DNA of 64,000 nucleotides from contig CAMXCT020000125.1 of assembly GCA_947184155.2 (NCBI GenBank), positions 697,125 through 761,124 on the forward strand, in the 5' to 3' direction. The notes beneath the pieces are model-generated. The model did not search any database. It was not told the origin of the DNA and saw nothing but the letters and a program-made list of their open reading frames with translations. This stretch comes from Cladocopium goreaui (taxonomy: Eukaryota > Sar > Dinophyceae > Suessiales > Symbiodiniaceae). A program made the position numbers and the translations under genes. Of the stretch, positions 1-11,209 are shown piece by piece (positions within the stretch are counted from its first letter, which is position 1; the number at the start of each line of letters is the position of its first letter).

Positions 1-1840
1 TGATGTTTTGCAGAGATCTCTGGACTGCGGGGGCTTGCAAGTTTCTGTGGACAACTCTGTTTATATGACGGCATCCCGTGTGCCCAGGACATCGTTTGCG
101 CATGGGGGTGCCTGGCGGCTCAATGATCATAGGGGATGTGCTGGGCGATGTGAAGGCATGTGAAAACTTATAGGTTCAACGATCATACAAAGTTTGCTGA
201 CGCATATGTGGGTTTATACAAGAGATCTTGCATGGGCAGCCACATGAAGCCAGTGTCAAAACAGCACATGCGCGGCCACTTTTAGACAGTTGAGCCGCTT
301 CAGGTACAGGCACTCTGCAGCACGGATGGGACCAATTAAAGGCTGGAATGTGGGTCACAGATCTATGCACACCTTTGCACTTTCATGGACGTTGTAGCAC
401 GAGTGGACCCAAATCTAACATTACAACATTCAGTGGTGACATGCATATATCGGATGCATTGCCCCATGTGCCCCCATTGTGATTGCTCGTTGCGCAGGTC
501 TTCGATGCAACTGCGAGAACCATGAGGCGCCAAACATGGGTTGAGGGTTGATGAGAAGTGGTCAAGTGATGAAAGTGGTGTTCATTCAATCTCTGTAGAT
601 ACACATCAACGCTTGCATCATTGAGGTTTCTCTGGATGAATCCCTTGGATTAAATCTGTTTTTGTGAAGCCGGTTGCATTGCTCCGCAGACGGATGGCTT
701 AGAGATTTTCAATGACTCATGCCACACCACACTCACAGCAGGAATTGTCACACTTTTTTTTTTCGTTTTGTGCCACTGTGGGGCTGCAAGGGCATTTAGT
801 ATGTTTGTGTATGTTTGTTGTCACCCAAGCATACCCAATCCCAAACAGAATCGCCTCGACATTTGGGTTTACCACCTGTAGACTTGTATTTACTTTTCTC
901 CCTATACACATTCACATCCGATCAAACCCTTTGGATTCCTCGGCAAGTCATCCCTGAATGTTGCTGCAGGTGCAGCCAGTGTATATATATATATGTATGA
1001 ATATAACTATTCTTAATATTCACATATATATATATATTTATATGTATATTCACACACACACACTTATATATATATATATATATATGCACATTCCCGCCTG
1101 GTCAGGTACGGCCAAGTTCCCATTTGGGGTTTCCAGCACATAAGCACGACATTATACTAGCCTAGCAGCAGGGCATCATAGCCTCACACATCGGTGCCTC
1201 ACACATCATAGCATCATAGCCCAACGGTGCCGGTGCAATGGTGGCGGTATGGGATGACACGGGCAACCGCCTGCAGCAGCAGCAGCAGCAGCAGCGGCAG
1301 GACGATGATGATGATGAGTAGTGGGGCCCCAAGTGGGGCCCAGGCGAATCTCGGCCAGCAAAATCAGTGAGCACATGGGTTCGAATCATGCCTCCATGTA
1401 GTTTCATGCAACATGCAGGTCTTTGCATGGCATTGTAGGACGCTTGCACGTTGGCATGACACATTCCAAGGGTGTCCATGCGGAGCATGGCCATGAAGAA
1501 GGTGAGGAGGAGGAGAACTCAGATGTAGAGGAATGTGCCATCAGGGTTGACTGATTGGATGTCATGCAGTGGAGGTTCATCAATTCTATGTAAATACATA
1601 CATACATACGTATATATATATATTTATATATATTGTTATTATAAAGATACATTTATATATATATATACATGTATACATGTATACATGTATGTATATATAC
1701 ATATATGTCTGTGCATATATAAATACATATACTTATATATATATACACACGTTTATATCAATGGTCATCTTCGAGAGTTCATTTCACTATAAACTGTTCG
1801 GTTTGCATGTAGGTCGTATGTACATTGATTGCTTGTGCAG
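1..1840. other. Mostly non-coding upstream stretch
   Basis: I recognise no complete gene here. It contains TA/CA-rich microsatellites at about 978-1086 and 1598-1755. Two short acidic or Gln-rich open stretches, at about 1271-1315 (poly-Gln then poly-Asp) and 1486-1530 (Glu-rich, preceded by AG and followed by GA), could be further 5' exons of the gene that ends at 3232, but this is weak. Confidence 0.4.
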
Positions 1841-3232
1841 GAGACCGTGCACTCCTCGCCGAAGGATGACGATGAGGTGGAGGACCTGCATGGCAAATCA
1901 TGCATATCTTGTATAGATACTTGTAGAGTCCACCCAAGTCAGCACGAGTGTGGTGGAAAGCGATGTGCTATCTGACTTGCAGGAGGTGTTGCCCGTGCCC
2001 GAGCCACCGATGCCGCCGGCTCTCATGCGGCCCCAGACCAAGAAGATGCCGCAGAACAAGAAGATGCCCAAGCCGCCCTGGCACCAGCAGCAGGACTCCC
2101 ATGTGCTGCTCAGTTGTTTCACGTCAATGCAACGATGCATGAACTTTTTTGTCTTGTCCTTCTGCATGTGAAAAGGTGTTCTGTTTGCCTGATTGGTTTG
2201 ATGCCTGCAGGAGGCCAGCGGGCGCCAGCATGATGAGCAGGGCAAGGGGGTGGTGGTGCCACAGCCACTGATGCCGCCGCCACCACCACCTGCTGCACCA
2301 CCTGCAGCGACCACGCAGGTGGTGCAGTGGTGGTGTGGAAAGAAGGACCTTCGGTGGCACTGTAAAGTTTGAACATTAAAATCTTGAATTTTGCTATCTT
2401 GAAATCTTGAAATGCAATTTGTTGCAATAGGGGTTTTTGTTGCAATCTTGAAATGCAATTTGCAATTGACTTTTGGCCTTTAATACTTTGAACCATGATT
2501 GATCGGTTGATTCCTGCCCCTAAGGAGGTCCACTACCAGGATGGCAGGGTCTGGGTGGACGGGAAGTGGAAGGCTGCTGACGAGATGCAGACCTACAGGG
2601 AGGGCCAAAGCACCAGAACCCGCAGCCGCACGCGGGGAGGGGCTGTCGTGCGCGCCAAAGACTCTTTGTTGCATTGGTTTGCACAGTTTATACACACATG
2701 TGTAAGTACACAAGTGTCCTGTTAATGCTTGATGCATGTTTTGCACAGTTTATACACACATGTTTAGGTACACAAGTGTACTGTTAATGCTTGATGCATG
2801 TTTTGCGAGACTGGCCCAGCAAAATCATGTGTATGCATGGGAATGTATAGGTTGAGTTTCTACATGCTTAGTAAACTTGTGCAGCATGATGTTTGCCCAC
2901 TTATTGTGCATGCAGAGTATCGCACGTTCTTTGAGGAGACCTTCCAGCAGCTGCGCGACACCACGAGCCAGGTTGCTTGGCTTTGTCAAAGATGAAATAC
3001 ATGGTGTATTCATTGAATGCATGATGGCCACGCATGTGTCAGAGAGCAGTGCCCATGCCTTTGGAATGTGTCATAGCATGAATTGGCTGCAAAGGATTTT
3101 GTCCTCAGTGAATGTCATTGAGCTGAGGCATCCAGCTCGAGCAGTGGCCTGACTGCGGAAGAGCGCATGGCGACCCTCCGCGGGGTGAACCAGCTCGCGG
3201 ATGTGCTGAAGGAGGCCATCAAAAGGAAGTAA
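1841..3232 (+). CDS. Unidentified multi-exon gene, 3' six exons
   Basis: I do not recognise the product. Six open segments join in phase: 1841-1882, 1983-2093, 2211-2318, 2525-2651, 2916-2964 and 3136-3232, giving 178 codons including a TAA stop at 3230-3232. Each starts after AG. The donors used are GT, GC or GA, as in the better-identified genes of this window. The predicted protein is rich in Pro, Gln and Lys, with a run of Pro and Ala in the third segment. It then has a charged section containing GRVWVDGKWK and ends in a helical tail (GLTAEERMATLRG, then ADVLKEAIKRK). The start codon and any 5' exons were not found. The coherent phase and protein-like composition support a real gene. The exact donor positions are inferred. 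Confidence 0.45.
2681..2804. repeat. 62-bp tandem duplication in an intron
   Basis: Two adjacent copies (2681-2742 and 2743-2804) of a 62-bp unit beginning GCACAGTTTATACACACATG differ at only a few positions. They sit between two inferred exons of the 1841-3232 gene. Confidence 0.85.
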
Positions 3233-4751
3233 AGGAAGTGAAACATGCATCGAAGGCCATAGCCATGGGCCATAAATAAAATTCCCATAAAATGCGGCCA
3301 TTGGCCATGTAAAAAACATAACTAGCAAAGCTAACATAAAGAAATTGCATGGGCCATTCAAACTTCCATTCATGGCTTCTAGCAGCAAATTAAATTTAGA
3401 CAGTCATAGGCGTGGATGAGGTGGCCAGAGCATCCATGCAGCGTGGCAATGTGGACCCAACGCTAGCAGAATGGGGGCGCCTGAAACGGTATATAATTAA
3501 CCAGTTCTCAAAAAATACCCCCTAAAGTCCCTAAAGGTCTCCTGCTGTAATGTTGGTACAAACCTCACGTCATATGACATGCCATAAACGGGCGCCCGCA
3601 CTCTGAGCATGGCAGCATGGACGCTGCACCCAAATACGAAGCATTGCACAGAACCGTTTCACCCTTTTTTGCTTTTGGTTCTGGCTGATCTGGTGTGGTG
3701 TTTGTGGAACCTTATATATATATATACACACCCTTTCAACTAGTTTCTGGCCAAAGAAGTAGCAGACAACAGTTGTCAACCATCAATCTGGGTAATTTTT
3801 CATCAAGGATCAGCTTGGAAACTGCATGCCCTGCACGTTGTGAAGTGACAATGCATCAAGTGATATTCAAATCTATAACGGCCCATGATGTGTGATGATC
3901 ACAAAAAAAAGCAGAAACATAAACTTGTGCTGATTGTCAACTTCACTAATTAAGGTTCGCTTGCTGTTTTTTGTCGCAGCGTGCAACTGGGATGGCGGTC
4001 AAACGTTTGCATCCAATGTTGTCCATTTAGACCCATCAGTTTTTTTTCAAACAGACACTCAAACGCTCAAGATATAGAGAGAAATTCAGATGGAGAAGAA
4101 CCACCATAATTCATTTCTCACCACAGGTAAATCATGTAGAAGCAATGTTTGCCGTCCCCACTTAATCGGTCAGTTTCAAAATTTCAAAGACCAAAGACTT
4201 GTTTTGGCCACGCAGGATTGCGGCACAAAAAAAAATGAGCATGGGGCGCAATACGGGTGGGATGAGGTTGAATCCAAGTCTTCCTGCATTGATGATGGGT
4301 ATGTACATGCATGGGATCCAGTTGAGACTTTTTAATTTGAGATTTCTGGCCTTGATGTGTCTATGGATGCCCCCTCAACTTTCAAGATTGCCGCACTCCA
4401 TCGCTGGGCAGGTGGTGCTTGCAATCTTCGAGTCAGGACAGGTGTCATGAGTGGACATGGGTGGTCACGGATCCTTTCCACGTTGTTGCGTGCAAGAGGG
4501 TTGAAGATATGTTGATATATTTTGTTTTTCTGAAATACCACATGCGAGCAATTGCCCATCATGCTTTCATCCGTGCAATGGGGTATCCAACTTTTGACCA
4601 GCCATGTGCACCCCCGGACACATGCCCCAGTACAAAGAAAATGCAGCATTTGCCCAACCTTCCCCAATCAATTTATATATATATATACACATATATTTAT
4701 ATATAAATAATATATAAATATATTTATATATATATATATTTATATTTAGCC
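3233..4751. other. Intergenic stretch, one possible exon
   Basis: Mostly no recognisable content. Positions 3404-3488 read as an open stretch bounded by CAG and GT and encoding a segment containing GNVDPTLAEWGRLKR, which could be an isolated exon. A second open stretch at about 4350-4500 was not assigned. TA-rich repeats lie at 4671-4747. Confidence 0.25.
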
Positions 4752-5116
4752 ACCATGCATCTTACGGCGTGCATCCCATGCACCTGCAGGACCCATGGCA
4801 TTGGCTCGATGCTTCGAGGCCAGAATGATTAGATTAGATTAGATTAGATTGGATTAGATTGGATTGGATTAGATTAGATTAGATTGGATTGGATTGGATT
4901 AGATTAGATTGGATTAGATAGATAGAGAGATAGAGAGATAGAGAGATAGAGAGATAGATAGATAGATAGATAGATAGAAAAATATATATATATATCTAGT
5001 TATATCTATAATAGATAGGTAGATATAGATAGATAGAGAGTACCATGCATCTTACGGCGTGCATCCCATGCACTTGCAGGACCCATGGCATTGGGCTCGA
5101 TGCTTCGAGGCCAGAA
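4752..5116. repeat. 75-bp direct repeats flanking a pentamer/tetramer microsatellite
   Basis: Two near-identical segments of about 75 bp (about 4752-4826 and 5041-5116, both containing CATGCATCTTACGGCGTGCA) flank about 215 bp of GATTA-type and GATA/GAGA-type microsatellite. The copies differ by a C/T change and a one-base insertion. Confidence 0.85.
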
Positions 5117-5715
5117 TTAGCCGGGTCGATTGTTGCATCTAGCTGGCTGGGCAGTTGCGCTCGCCAGCATCTTCACATATAGAGGGGACTTAAGAGGCTC
5201 AAAACTTACTTGGCTTTCCTGTTTGGAGATTAGGGAAGAAATCTGGAACATGCAAGAAATTACATTGTCACTGCATCGAACTGCATAGGTTTTCATTCAG
5301 TTCAATTCACCGAGGACAAAAGCTGACAATGCATGCGAGAGCGCAAGTGTTGTTTGGTATGAGTCATATGAGTGTAGTTTTCAAGTTTGCCCATCTTTTT
5401 GAAATTAAGGGTTCAATTTGTCAGCTGTCAATTGCAGACCAGCAGTCCACAACTGAAACTAATCCCCAGAATAGAAGACCTTTTTTTCTAAACCACGTCA
5501 CCTGGCAGGCAACCAATTGTTTGTTGTCCTCACCTCGCTGCGTGCCTTCCACCCAGGATGAGGCCTGCATGGGACACGTCCAGTGTTGATCTATATACAT
5601 GGAGTCGTCAATCCGTGAATGCAGCAGCCGACTCCATGCATACTGCAGGTGATTTAAGATGTATCAAGACTCCTATAGTAGTCTGTAGATGTGACTAGAA
5701 AACGTTCGGACCATC

Positions 5716-7524
5716 ATGTCGCACAAGTCTGCTGGGTCCAGCGAGGGCTCGCAGATGCTCAGTGATCTTGATGGCATCCAGCGCTTCTTGGAACGGCAAA
5801 AGCAGCTGATCTCAGATGCAGCCACCTTCGACAAGATGGTCGACAACCAGGTGAAGGTGTGGATGAACCGGCTGCGTTCCTGCAAGATCACAGCTATAGA
5901 GGCCACCCAGCTCTCCGAAGCCTTGGCCAATGGTCCATGGAAAAAGGATCAGCTAGATACGTTTGGCAAGGTGCTTTGTGAGCAAATGGAAGAACATGTG
6001 GAATTGAAGGGCAACAAAGGGAATAAGCGACCATCACAGGTCGTGAAGGCTTTTGCAGCCTACTTTACCGCCAATGACATGGAGCTCATGGCAGACTCCA
6101 AGAAGCACAACAACACGAAGCTCGAGCTTCTTGCTGACAAATGCGTCAATTTGGGACTCCATCTCCCGACAGAAAAAGTGGCCACGCACATCGTGAAGTC
6201 GGCAGTAGACTGTAGCTTGGATGAAGTTTATCATTCGCTGCGTGCATGCATGGTCAGTGTGATTTTGGATACGTGTTGGCCACTGGTTCATTGTTTGCAC
6301 ATGTTGTCTCTTCATCATGAGCTTACCCTGGCAATTTGCCAAACTCTTTCAGGTGGCATGAAGTCGGAGGATTCGGCGACCTTTTACAAGCTGGTGAGGG
6401 AATTCAAAGATATGCTCCGAAGCAAGATCAAGCATCTTGAGAAGGTGCCTTTGATGCAAACGTTTCCAGACAGTCCTTTCGACCTCCCCAAAGAAGTTTT
6501 CGATCGAGTCTTTCCTCCAGACAACCAACCGGTGCAAGAATGCACTGCCAGCCTTGGAATGTCTGCCGGGCTACCCAGCCGCAAGAGTCATGGCTCTGTG
6601 AAGGGAAAAAGGAAACAGTCCTTTCCTGAAACCATGTCCACAGCAATGGAAGAAGCCCCCAACATGATGATGCAAATGATGTCAATGTTTCAAATGATGA
6701 TGATGCAGCAGCAAGGCATGAGTGCCGACTCTCTTGGGCTGGAGGTGTTTGCAAACAAAAGATCCAAGAAGGCTCCCAAGGCCATTATGGACAAGCCTGC
6801 AGAAGAGCCTGGCGACAATGATGCTGCAGAAGGCCCAAGAGCTTCCACAAGCAGTCCGCCGACTACTACGCCTAGACAGAGTGCTCCCCAGAAAACACCA
6901 GAGAGCGCACAGAGTACACCGCCTGCGCCAGCAAAGCAGCTCTTTGCGACGTCCCCTGAGGGGACCAAGAGTCCAGAAGACTATGTTGCAAACTTGCAAG
7001 CTGCCTTGAAGAGCCGTGAGAAAAGCAAGGCACAGCAGAAGAAAGACAACAGGCAAGATGATGAAGAGGAAGAACCTGTGATGAAAAAGCCTGCGGCAAA
7101 AGCGAAGAGCATTGCCAAGAAGACGGAAGAAGAAAAAGAAAGCAAAGAAGTGGACAGTGCTTCTGTGAAAAAGACTGCAGCCAAAGCCAAGGCCGCTGCG
7201 AAGAGCGCCCCAAAGGCGTCAGCAGGCAAGGCCAAACCGAAGGCGGCTGTCAAGAGCGCGGCCGCAGAGCCACCGAGGGAAGGCGCCTCCGAGCTGCCAA
7301 ACCCACCAGTGCCGTGGAACGGCACATTCTTCTGGCTCGAGGGCAAAGTGCATCGCAACCCAGCGGCCACTTGTTGGCGAGTGTTCATCAACAAATCAGA
7401 CAGGAACGACAAGAAAGTCAAGTTCGGAGATGATGAGGTCGCATCATTTCACAAGGCACTCCGGTTGATCGAAGATGGGATTGCCCTTCGGAAACGCGCT
7501 GAGGTGGCAGAGAATGTGGATTAG
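5716..7524 (+). CDS. Element ORF1, 602-residue protein with basic tail
   Basis: Product of unknown function. The N-terminal half (residues 1-250) is charged and helical, beginning MSHKSAGSSEGSQ. Residues about 310-335 are very Met-rich (for example FQMMMMQQQG). Residues about 360-520 are Pro/Ser then Lys/Ala-rich, like a disordered nucleic-acid-binding or histone-tail-like segment. The last 65 residues form a small domain containing FFWLEGKVH and CWRVFINKSD. Positions 6242-6352 have GT...AG ends and a length of 111 nt (37 codons), so an in-frame intron may be hidden in the ORF. The ATG at 5716 follows ACCATC and is the first in frame. Its pairing with ORF2 suggests a role in transposition, but no known domain was recognised. 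Confidence 0.55.
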   Translation: MSHKSAGSSEGSQMLSDLDGIQRFLERQKQLISDAATFDKMVDNQVKVWMNRLRSCKITAIEATQLSEALANGPWKKDQLDTFGKVLCEQMEEHVELKGNKGNKRPSQVVKAFAAYFTANDMELMADSKKHNNTKLELLADKCVNLGLHLPTEKVATHIVKSAVDCSLDEVYHSLRACMVSVILDTCWPLVHCLHMLSLHHELTLAICQTLSGGMKSEDSATFYKLVREFKDMLRSKIKHLEKVPLMQTFPDSPFDLPKEVFDRVFPPDNQPVQECTASLGMSAGLPSRKSHGSVKGKRKQSFPETMSTAMEEAPNMMMQMMSMFQMMMMQQQGMSADSLGLEVFANKRSKKAPKAIMDKPAEEPGDNDAAEGPRASTSSPPTTTPRQSAPQKTPESAQSTPPAPAKQLFATSPEGTKSPEDYVANLQAALKSREKSKAQQKKDNRQDDEEEEPVMKKPAAKAKSIAKKTEEEKESKEVDSASVKKTAAKAKAAAKSAPKASAGKAKPKAAVKSAAAEPPREGASELPNPPVPWNGTFFWLEGKVHRNPAATCWRVFINKSDRNDKKVKFGDDEVASFHKALRLIEDGIALRKRAEVAENVD

Positions 7525-8131
7525 AGATTCTTCGCGTTGGTCAAAAAGACTTTGCCGTTTTCCACATGCTGGAGGATGTGTATACAAAAACATCGGTTTG
7601 CTATAGCACGACTTTTTCTGTCTAGTTTTGTCATCATCCAAGGGAGATGAAGTCATGTGACAGCGTTCGTTTCCTGTTGATGCCATCAGCATGCAAGAAG
7701 AAATCATGCGATGGAGTGTGTTTCCTGCTGATGCCATAAGCGTCCGTCGCTTTTTTCAGCAATCTGTGTGTGTGAACACTGTGTTAACATGCTTTCACAT
7801 GTTTTAGATCGAACGTATAAGACACATGCATCTTGCTCTATACTACACCGCATGGCAATTACCACATGGAATCATTATCGAAAGGGGCTTTTTTCCCATC
7901 CTGCTCCATAGAAAGGCCTATATATTGTATGTATGTGGCAATGCATAATGTAACGAAATCGAAAGGCATGTTCTTGCCATCGTGGCTGTCTATTGTGTGG
8001 CAATTATCACATGGAATGAGCATCGAAATACATGCCCTTATTATTTTTCAAAACAACAAATCATATCCTGCATGGTGGCTTTAAACAGGCTGTGACTTGT
8101 GGCACGCCTGCACGAGCCATCATTGCATGCA
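7525..8131. other. Spacer between the two element ORFs
   Basis: No coding potential was seen. Two short motifs recur within it. TTTCCTG(T/C)TGATGCCAT occurs near 7670 and 7720. GGCAATTA(C/T)CACATGGAAT occurs near 7853 and 7999. The spacer may hold the ORF2 promoter, an intron or a splice-leader acceptor region. Confidence 0.4.
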
Positions 8132-10180
8132 ATGGCGATCGAAGTTGGACGACTTGGTAGACGCCACGTAATCTCACGCAGTGGCTTGGAAGCCGTGCTG
8201 AAGGACCTCAAAGACAGAGAGTTTCCATCGGCAATCTCCAGGCAGACGGTGAAGAGGCAAAGGGACACCACTGTGGAGGTGCAGACGCCGCTGGGATGCT
8301 TGCTGTCTTCCTATTCTGTGACCCTGCCAGAGCAAAAGAAGACAGCAAAGAAGCCGGCCATGAAGGCTAAGAGCGTTGAGCTTCCGTTTCTGGCGCCTCT
8401 CCCCTTGCTGTACCACCTCTGTGCGGAAGAGTCTGAGTTTGCGCGGATGATGCGGCACGTTCTCGATCGCTACAAGCCGTCCAGGCAGCAGCCACTGAGT
8501 ATATTGGCTTATGCCGATGAGATCAGCCCTGGAAATGTATTGGCTCACAGGCTTGAGAGAAAGGTGCAAGTCATATACTGGAGCATCAAGGAGTTTGGAC
8601 CAGTAGCACTTTCCTCTGAGAGGTCTTGGTTCTTGGCAGGCATCGCACGGTCAGAGCATGTCAAGAGGCTGCCAGGTAAAATGTCTGAGTACTTCAGGCG
8701 ATGCCTCGAGCAGTTCATCTTGCCGATTGATGTGCGGGAAGGGATTCAAGTGCGGTTCGCTGATGGGCACTGCTCCATGCTCTTCGCTGCTGTTGACGTC
8801 ATTGTGGCCGATGAGGTGGCACTGAAGGAGATGATAGGCATGAAAGGGGCAGCTGGAACGATATGTTGTCCCTTATGTCGCAATCTGGTGGACCACAAGT
8901 CGGAGCTCCATCATCACCAGGATGCATTCGTTCCGAGCACGACCATAGATCTTTCCCTGGTGGACGCCCAGACTGATGCCAGCGTTAAGAAGATCTTGGA
9001 TTACCTTGAAGAACAGGCCCACGGCCCAGTGTCCAAGGCAAAGTTTAGCAAGATGACCCAGGCTCTTGGCTTCAACTACAACCCACATGGACTCTTGCGA
9101 TCGGCGGAACTGGACATCAAAGCCGTGAGCGTCCTGATGTTTGACTGGATGCATTGCTTTTGTGTGGCTGGACTTTGGAATGTGGAGGCTGGCCTCCTTG
9201 TGGCAAAGCTCCAGGAAATCGGCATCACGCAAGCTGATCTACATGAGGAACTTCAAAAATTTATCTGGCCGCAAGCTATCAGAAGCCGCGGTGTCACAGG
9301 ACAAAAAATCTTTGCAAAGGGAGATCAAAATGAAGACATCAAGTGCTCGGCGAGTGAGTGCCTGTCAGTTTACAGTGTATTAAGATTGTTTCTCCTTGAA
9401 GCAATGCAAACACAGGATTTGCACGCCATCCGTGCTGAGTGCGACTCATATCTTCGACTGTGTCATGTCTTGGATTTGCTTCAACAGGTCAAACTGGGCA
9501 AGACAACCCCGAGAGCATTGGAGGTTGCAGTTGTGGCACATTTGTCAGCCTTCAAGGATGCATATCGAGATACACGGTTCTTGCCAAAGCATCACTACAG
9601 CCTCCATCTCTGCAGAATGTTGCAGAGGCATGGGACACTTGTGTCGTGTTTTTGCCACGAACGGAAGCACAAAGAGATCAAGCGACATGCTCAGTTGATC
9701 TGCAACACTTGGAGTGCCTGGGAGAGATCTGTAATGGTGGATGCCGCGTGCGACATGCTTGACTCCCTGCTGGAAGACCAAGATCAATCCTTCTACGGCG
9801 GCATATGCCAGCCCCAAGAAGCTCCGATGGCGACCAAGCAATTGCTGTATCGAACTTTGGGCGCGTTCCGTGTCGCAAAGGTGGCTCGTTCTGCCTACTA
9901 CGCACCAGGAGCCCGTGTCTTCAAGGATGATGTGGTGATCTGTCATGTGGAAGATCTCAATGACCCTTTGCTAGGCCAAGTCTTGTTTTTTGCTTCTGTA
10001 GATGATGCTGAATGGGTCTGCCTTCAACCTTGGGAGCCGTTGGGAAGCAACATATTCAATTGCGAAGGTTTGGATCCAGTTCTATTCGGGCTGGAGTGCA
10101 TTCGAGACACTTGCATCTTTAAGCCAATGCCTGAAAATCAGGCTGCAGTTGCCGGATGCTCTACTTGGGCGAGCTGGTAG
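8132..10180 (+). CDS. Transposase-like protein (ORF2, 682 residues)
   Basis: A single uninterrupted ORF. An in-frame GTG occurs at 8099, but the first ATG is at 8132 and the frame is closed by TGA at 8093-8095. Features seen: a segment with YADEISPGNVLAHRL followed by SIKEFGPVALSSERSWFLAG (about residues 130-180); an Asp/Glu-rich stretch followed by the Cys pair ICCPLC (about 250), like the zinc-binding insert of large DDE transposases; FDWMHCFCVAGLWNVEAG (about 335-355), comparable with the D-x-MH motif of Tnp2-type enzymes; and KHHYSLHLCRMLQRHG with FCHERKHKEIKRH (about 485-530). I believe such proteins are multicopy in Symbiodiniaceae genomes, but this is from memory. No frameshift or stop interrupts it, so the copy may be recent or active. 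A domesticated protein is the alternative. Confidence 0.5.
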   Translation: MAIEVGRLGRRHVISRSGLEAVLKDLKDREFPSAISRQTVKRQRDTTVEVQTPLGCLLSSYSVTLPEQKKTAKKPAMKAKSVELPFLAPLPLLYHLCAEESEFARMMRHVLDRYKPSRQQPLSILAYADEISPGNVLAHRLERKVQVIYWSIKEFGPVALSSERSWFLAGIARSEHVKRLPGKMSEYFRRCLEQFILPIDVREGIQVRFADGHCSMLFAAVDVIVADEVALKEMIGMKGAAGTICCPLCRNLVDHKSELHHHQDAFVPSTTIDLSLVDAQTDASVKKILDYLEEQAHGPVSKAKFSKMTQALGFNYNPHGLLRSAELDIKAVSVLMFDWMHCFCVAGLWNVEAGLLVAKLQEIGITQADLHEELQKFIWPQAIRSRGVTGQKIFAKGDQNEDIKCSASECLSVYSVLRLFLLEAMQTQDLHAIRAECDSYLRLCHVLDLLQQVKLGKTTPRALEVAVVAHLSAFKDAYRDTRFLPKHHYSLHLCRMLQRHGTLVSCFCHERKHKEIKRHAQLICNTWSAWERSVMVDAACDMLDSLLEDQDQSFYGGICQPQEAPMATKQLLYRTLGAFRVAKVARSAYYAPGARVFKDDVVICHVEDLNDPLLGQVLFFASVDDAEWVCLQPWEPLGSNIFNCEGLDPVLFGLECIRDTCIFKPMPENQAAVAGCSTWASW

Positions 10181-11209
10181 CGCAAATTGGCTGATGACGG
10201 CGTGAGTGACAATGATAAAAAGAATCTTGCAGGCTGTTTGTGAGAACCTGCCTTCGATTATAGGCTGAAAGCTTCATGTCTTTTGGTGTCGTTGTAATGT
10301 CTCAACAAGGTTCCCCCAGAGTTGGATTTCTATTGTTGGCTTTTTATATGTCACCTCCAGAGTACAAGCGAGCCATTGCCCAGCCTGCTTTGTGATAGAT
10401 GCATCACAATCGCCTATAGTTAAAGATCCATTCCCAAACCTTGCGCGCCAGGAAGATCCGGACACATCAACATCACTGCAACTGTCACGAAGGTGCAACA
10501 AACATGCTGGGCTATATAGGCTCGCATGCAGTTGCACTCCATCAGCCACCTATATCATTGGTTGATTTCAATTTGTTGCCATCCTGGAGGCTCTGCATGC
10601 AGACTCCTCTTGGGCAATGCGCATTGTTGGCAAACGCTCTCTTGGAAAAACAATGCAGCTGAGTTTCATGTGTGTTCAATGTCTTCGTCTGCAACCCTAA
10701 GTATAGCTTCGAAGACTCAGCAGGTCAACATAGCTCAGTTTCTTGTTTCTTTAGGCTCGGCCGTCCCAAGTCCATGTTTACAGGTTTCAAGTTTCTGATT
10801 TGAAGTTTGCGGTGAAAAATTATTCCAAGTTGACAGCCCAGAAGAAATCAATGCATTTTTCTCTATATATTATCCACTTCGGCCTCCTCTTTCTGCACTT
10901 AAAGATCCGCCATTACCTACTATAAGAATCTTCAATGGCCTAGTTAGTAAGCCGCCTTGGCCTACTTAGTAAGTCCGCCATGGCCTACATAGCAAGCGCG
11001 CCAGTGCCACTTAAATTACTTACATAAGCAGTCTTGGTGTACTTAGTATGTGTGCCCTTAGCCATTTAATATACTTAGTAAGTATGCCATGGCATACATA
11101 GCAAGCTTCTGTATCTCACCCTATGTATACCTCATAAGTTGCCGCTAAGTAGCCCTCTATGCAAGCCATATGTGTGCCTTTATAAGTTTGCCAAGTCACT
11201 TCTGTATCT
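10181..11209. repeat. Intergenic DNA with degenerate CTTAGTAAG repeats
   Basis: From about 10910 to 11110 a loose motif (CTACTTAGTAAGTNYGCCATGG-like) recurs roughly every 30-45 bp with much divergence. The rest of the stretch shows no gene. The edge at about 11210 coincides with the first recognisable retroelement coding sequence. Confidence 0.4.

Larger units (their letters stand above)
5716..10180 (+). mobile_element. Two-ORF mobile element (transposase-like)
   Basis: Two long intact ORFs on the same strand, 5716-7524 and 8132-10180, lack the dense intron pattern of neighbouring genes and look like one element. ORF2 resembles the eukaryotic Tnp2/Plavaka group of DDE transposases in general layout. 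ORF1 may be the accessory protein. I could not find terminal inverted repeats or target-site duplications in the flanks (about 5100-5700 and 10200-11200), so the element ends are unknown. The CACTA-like assignment is an inference. Confidence 0.5.
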
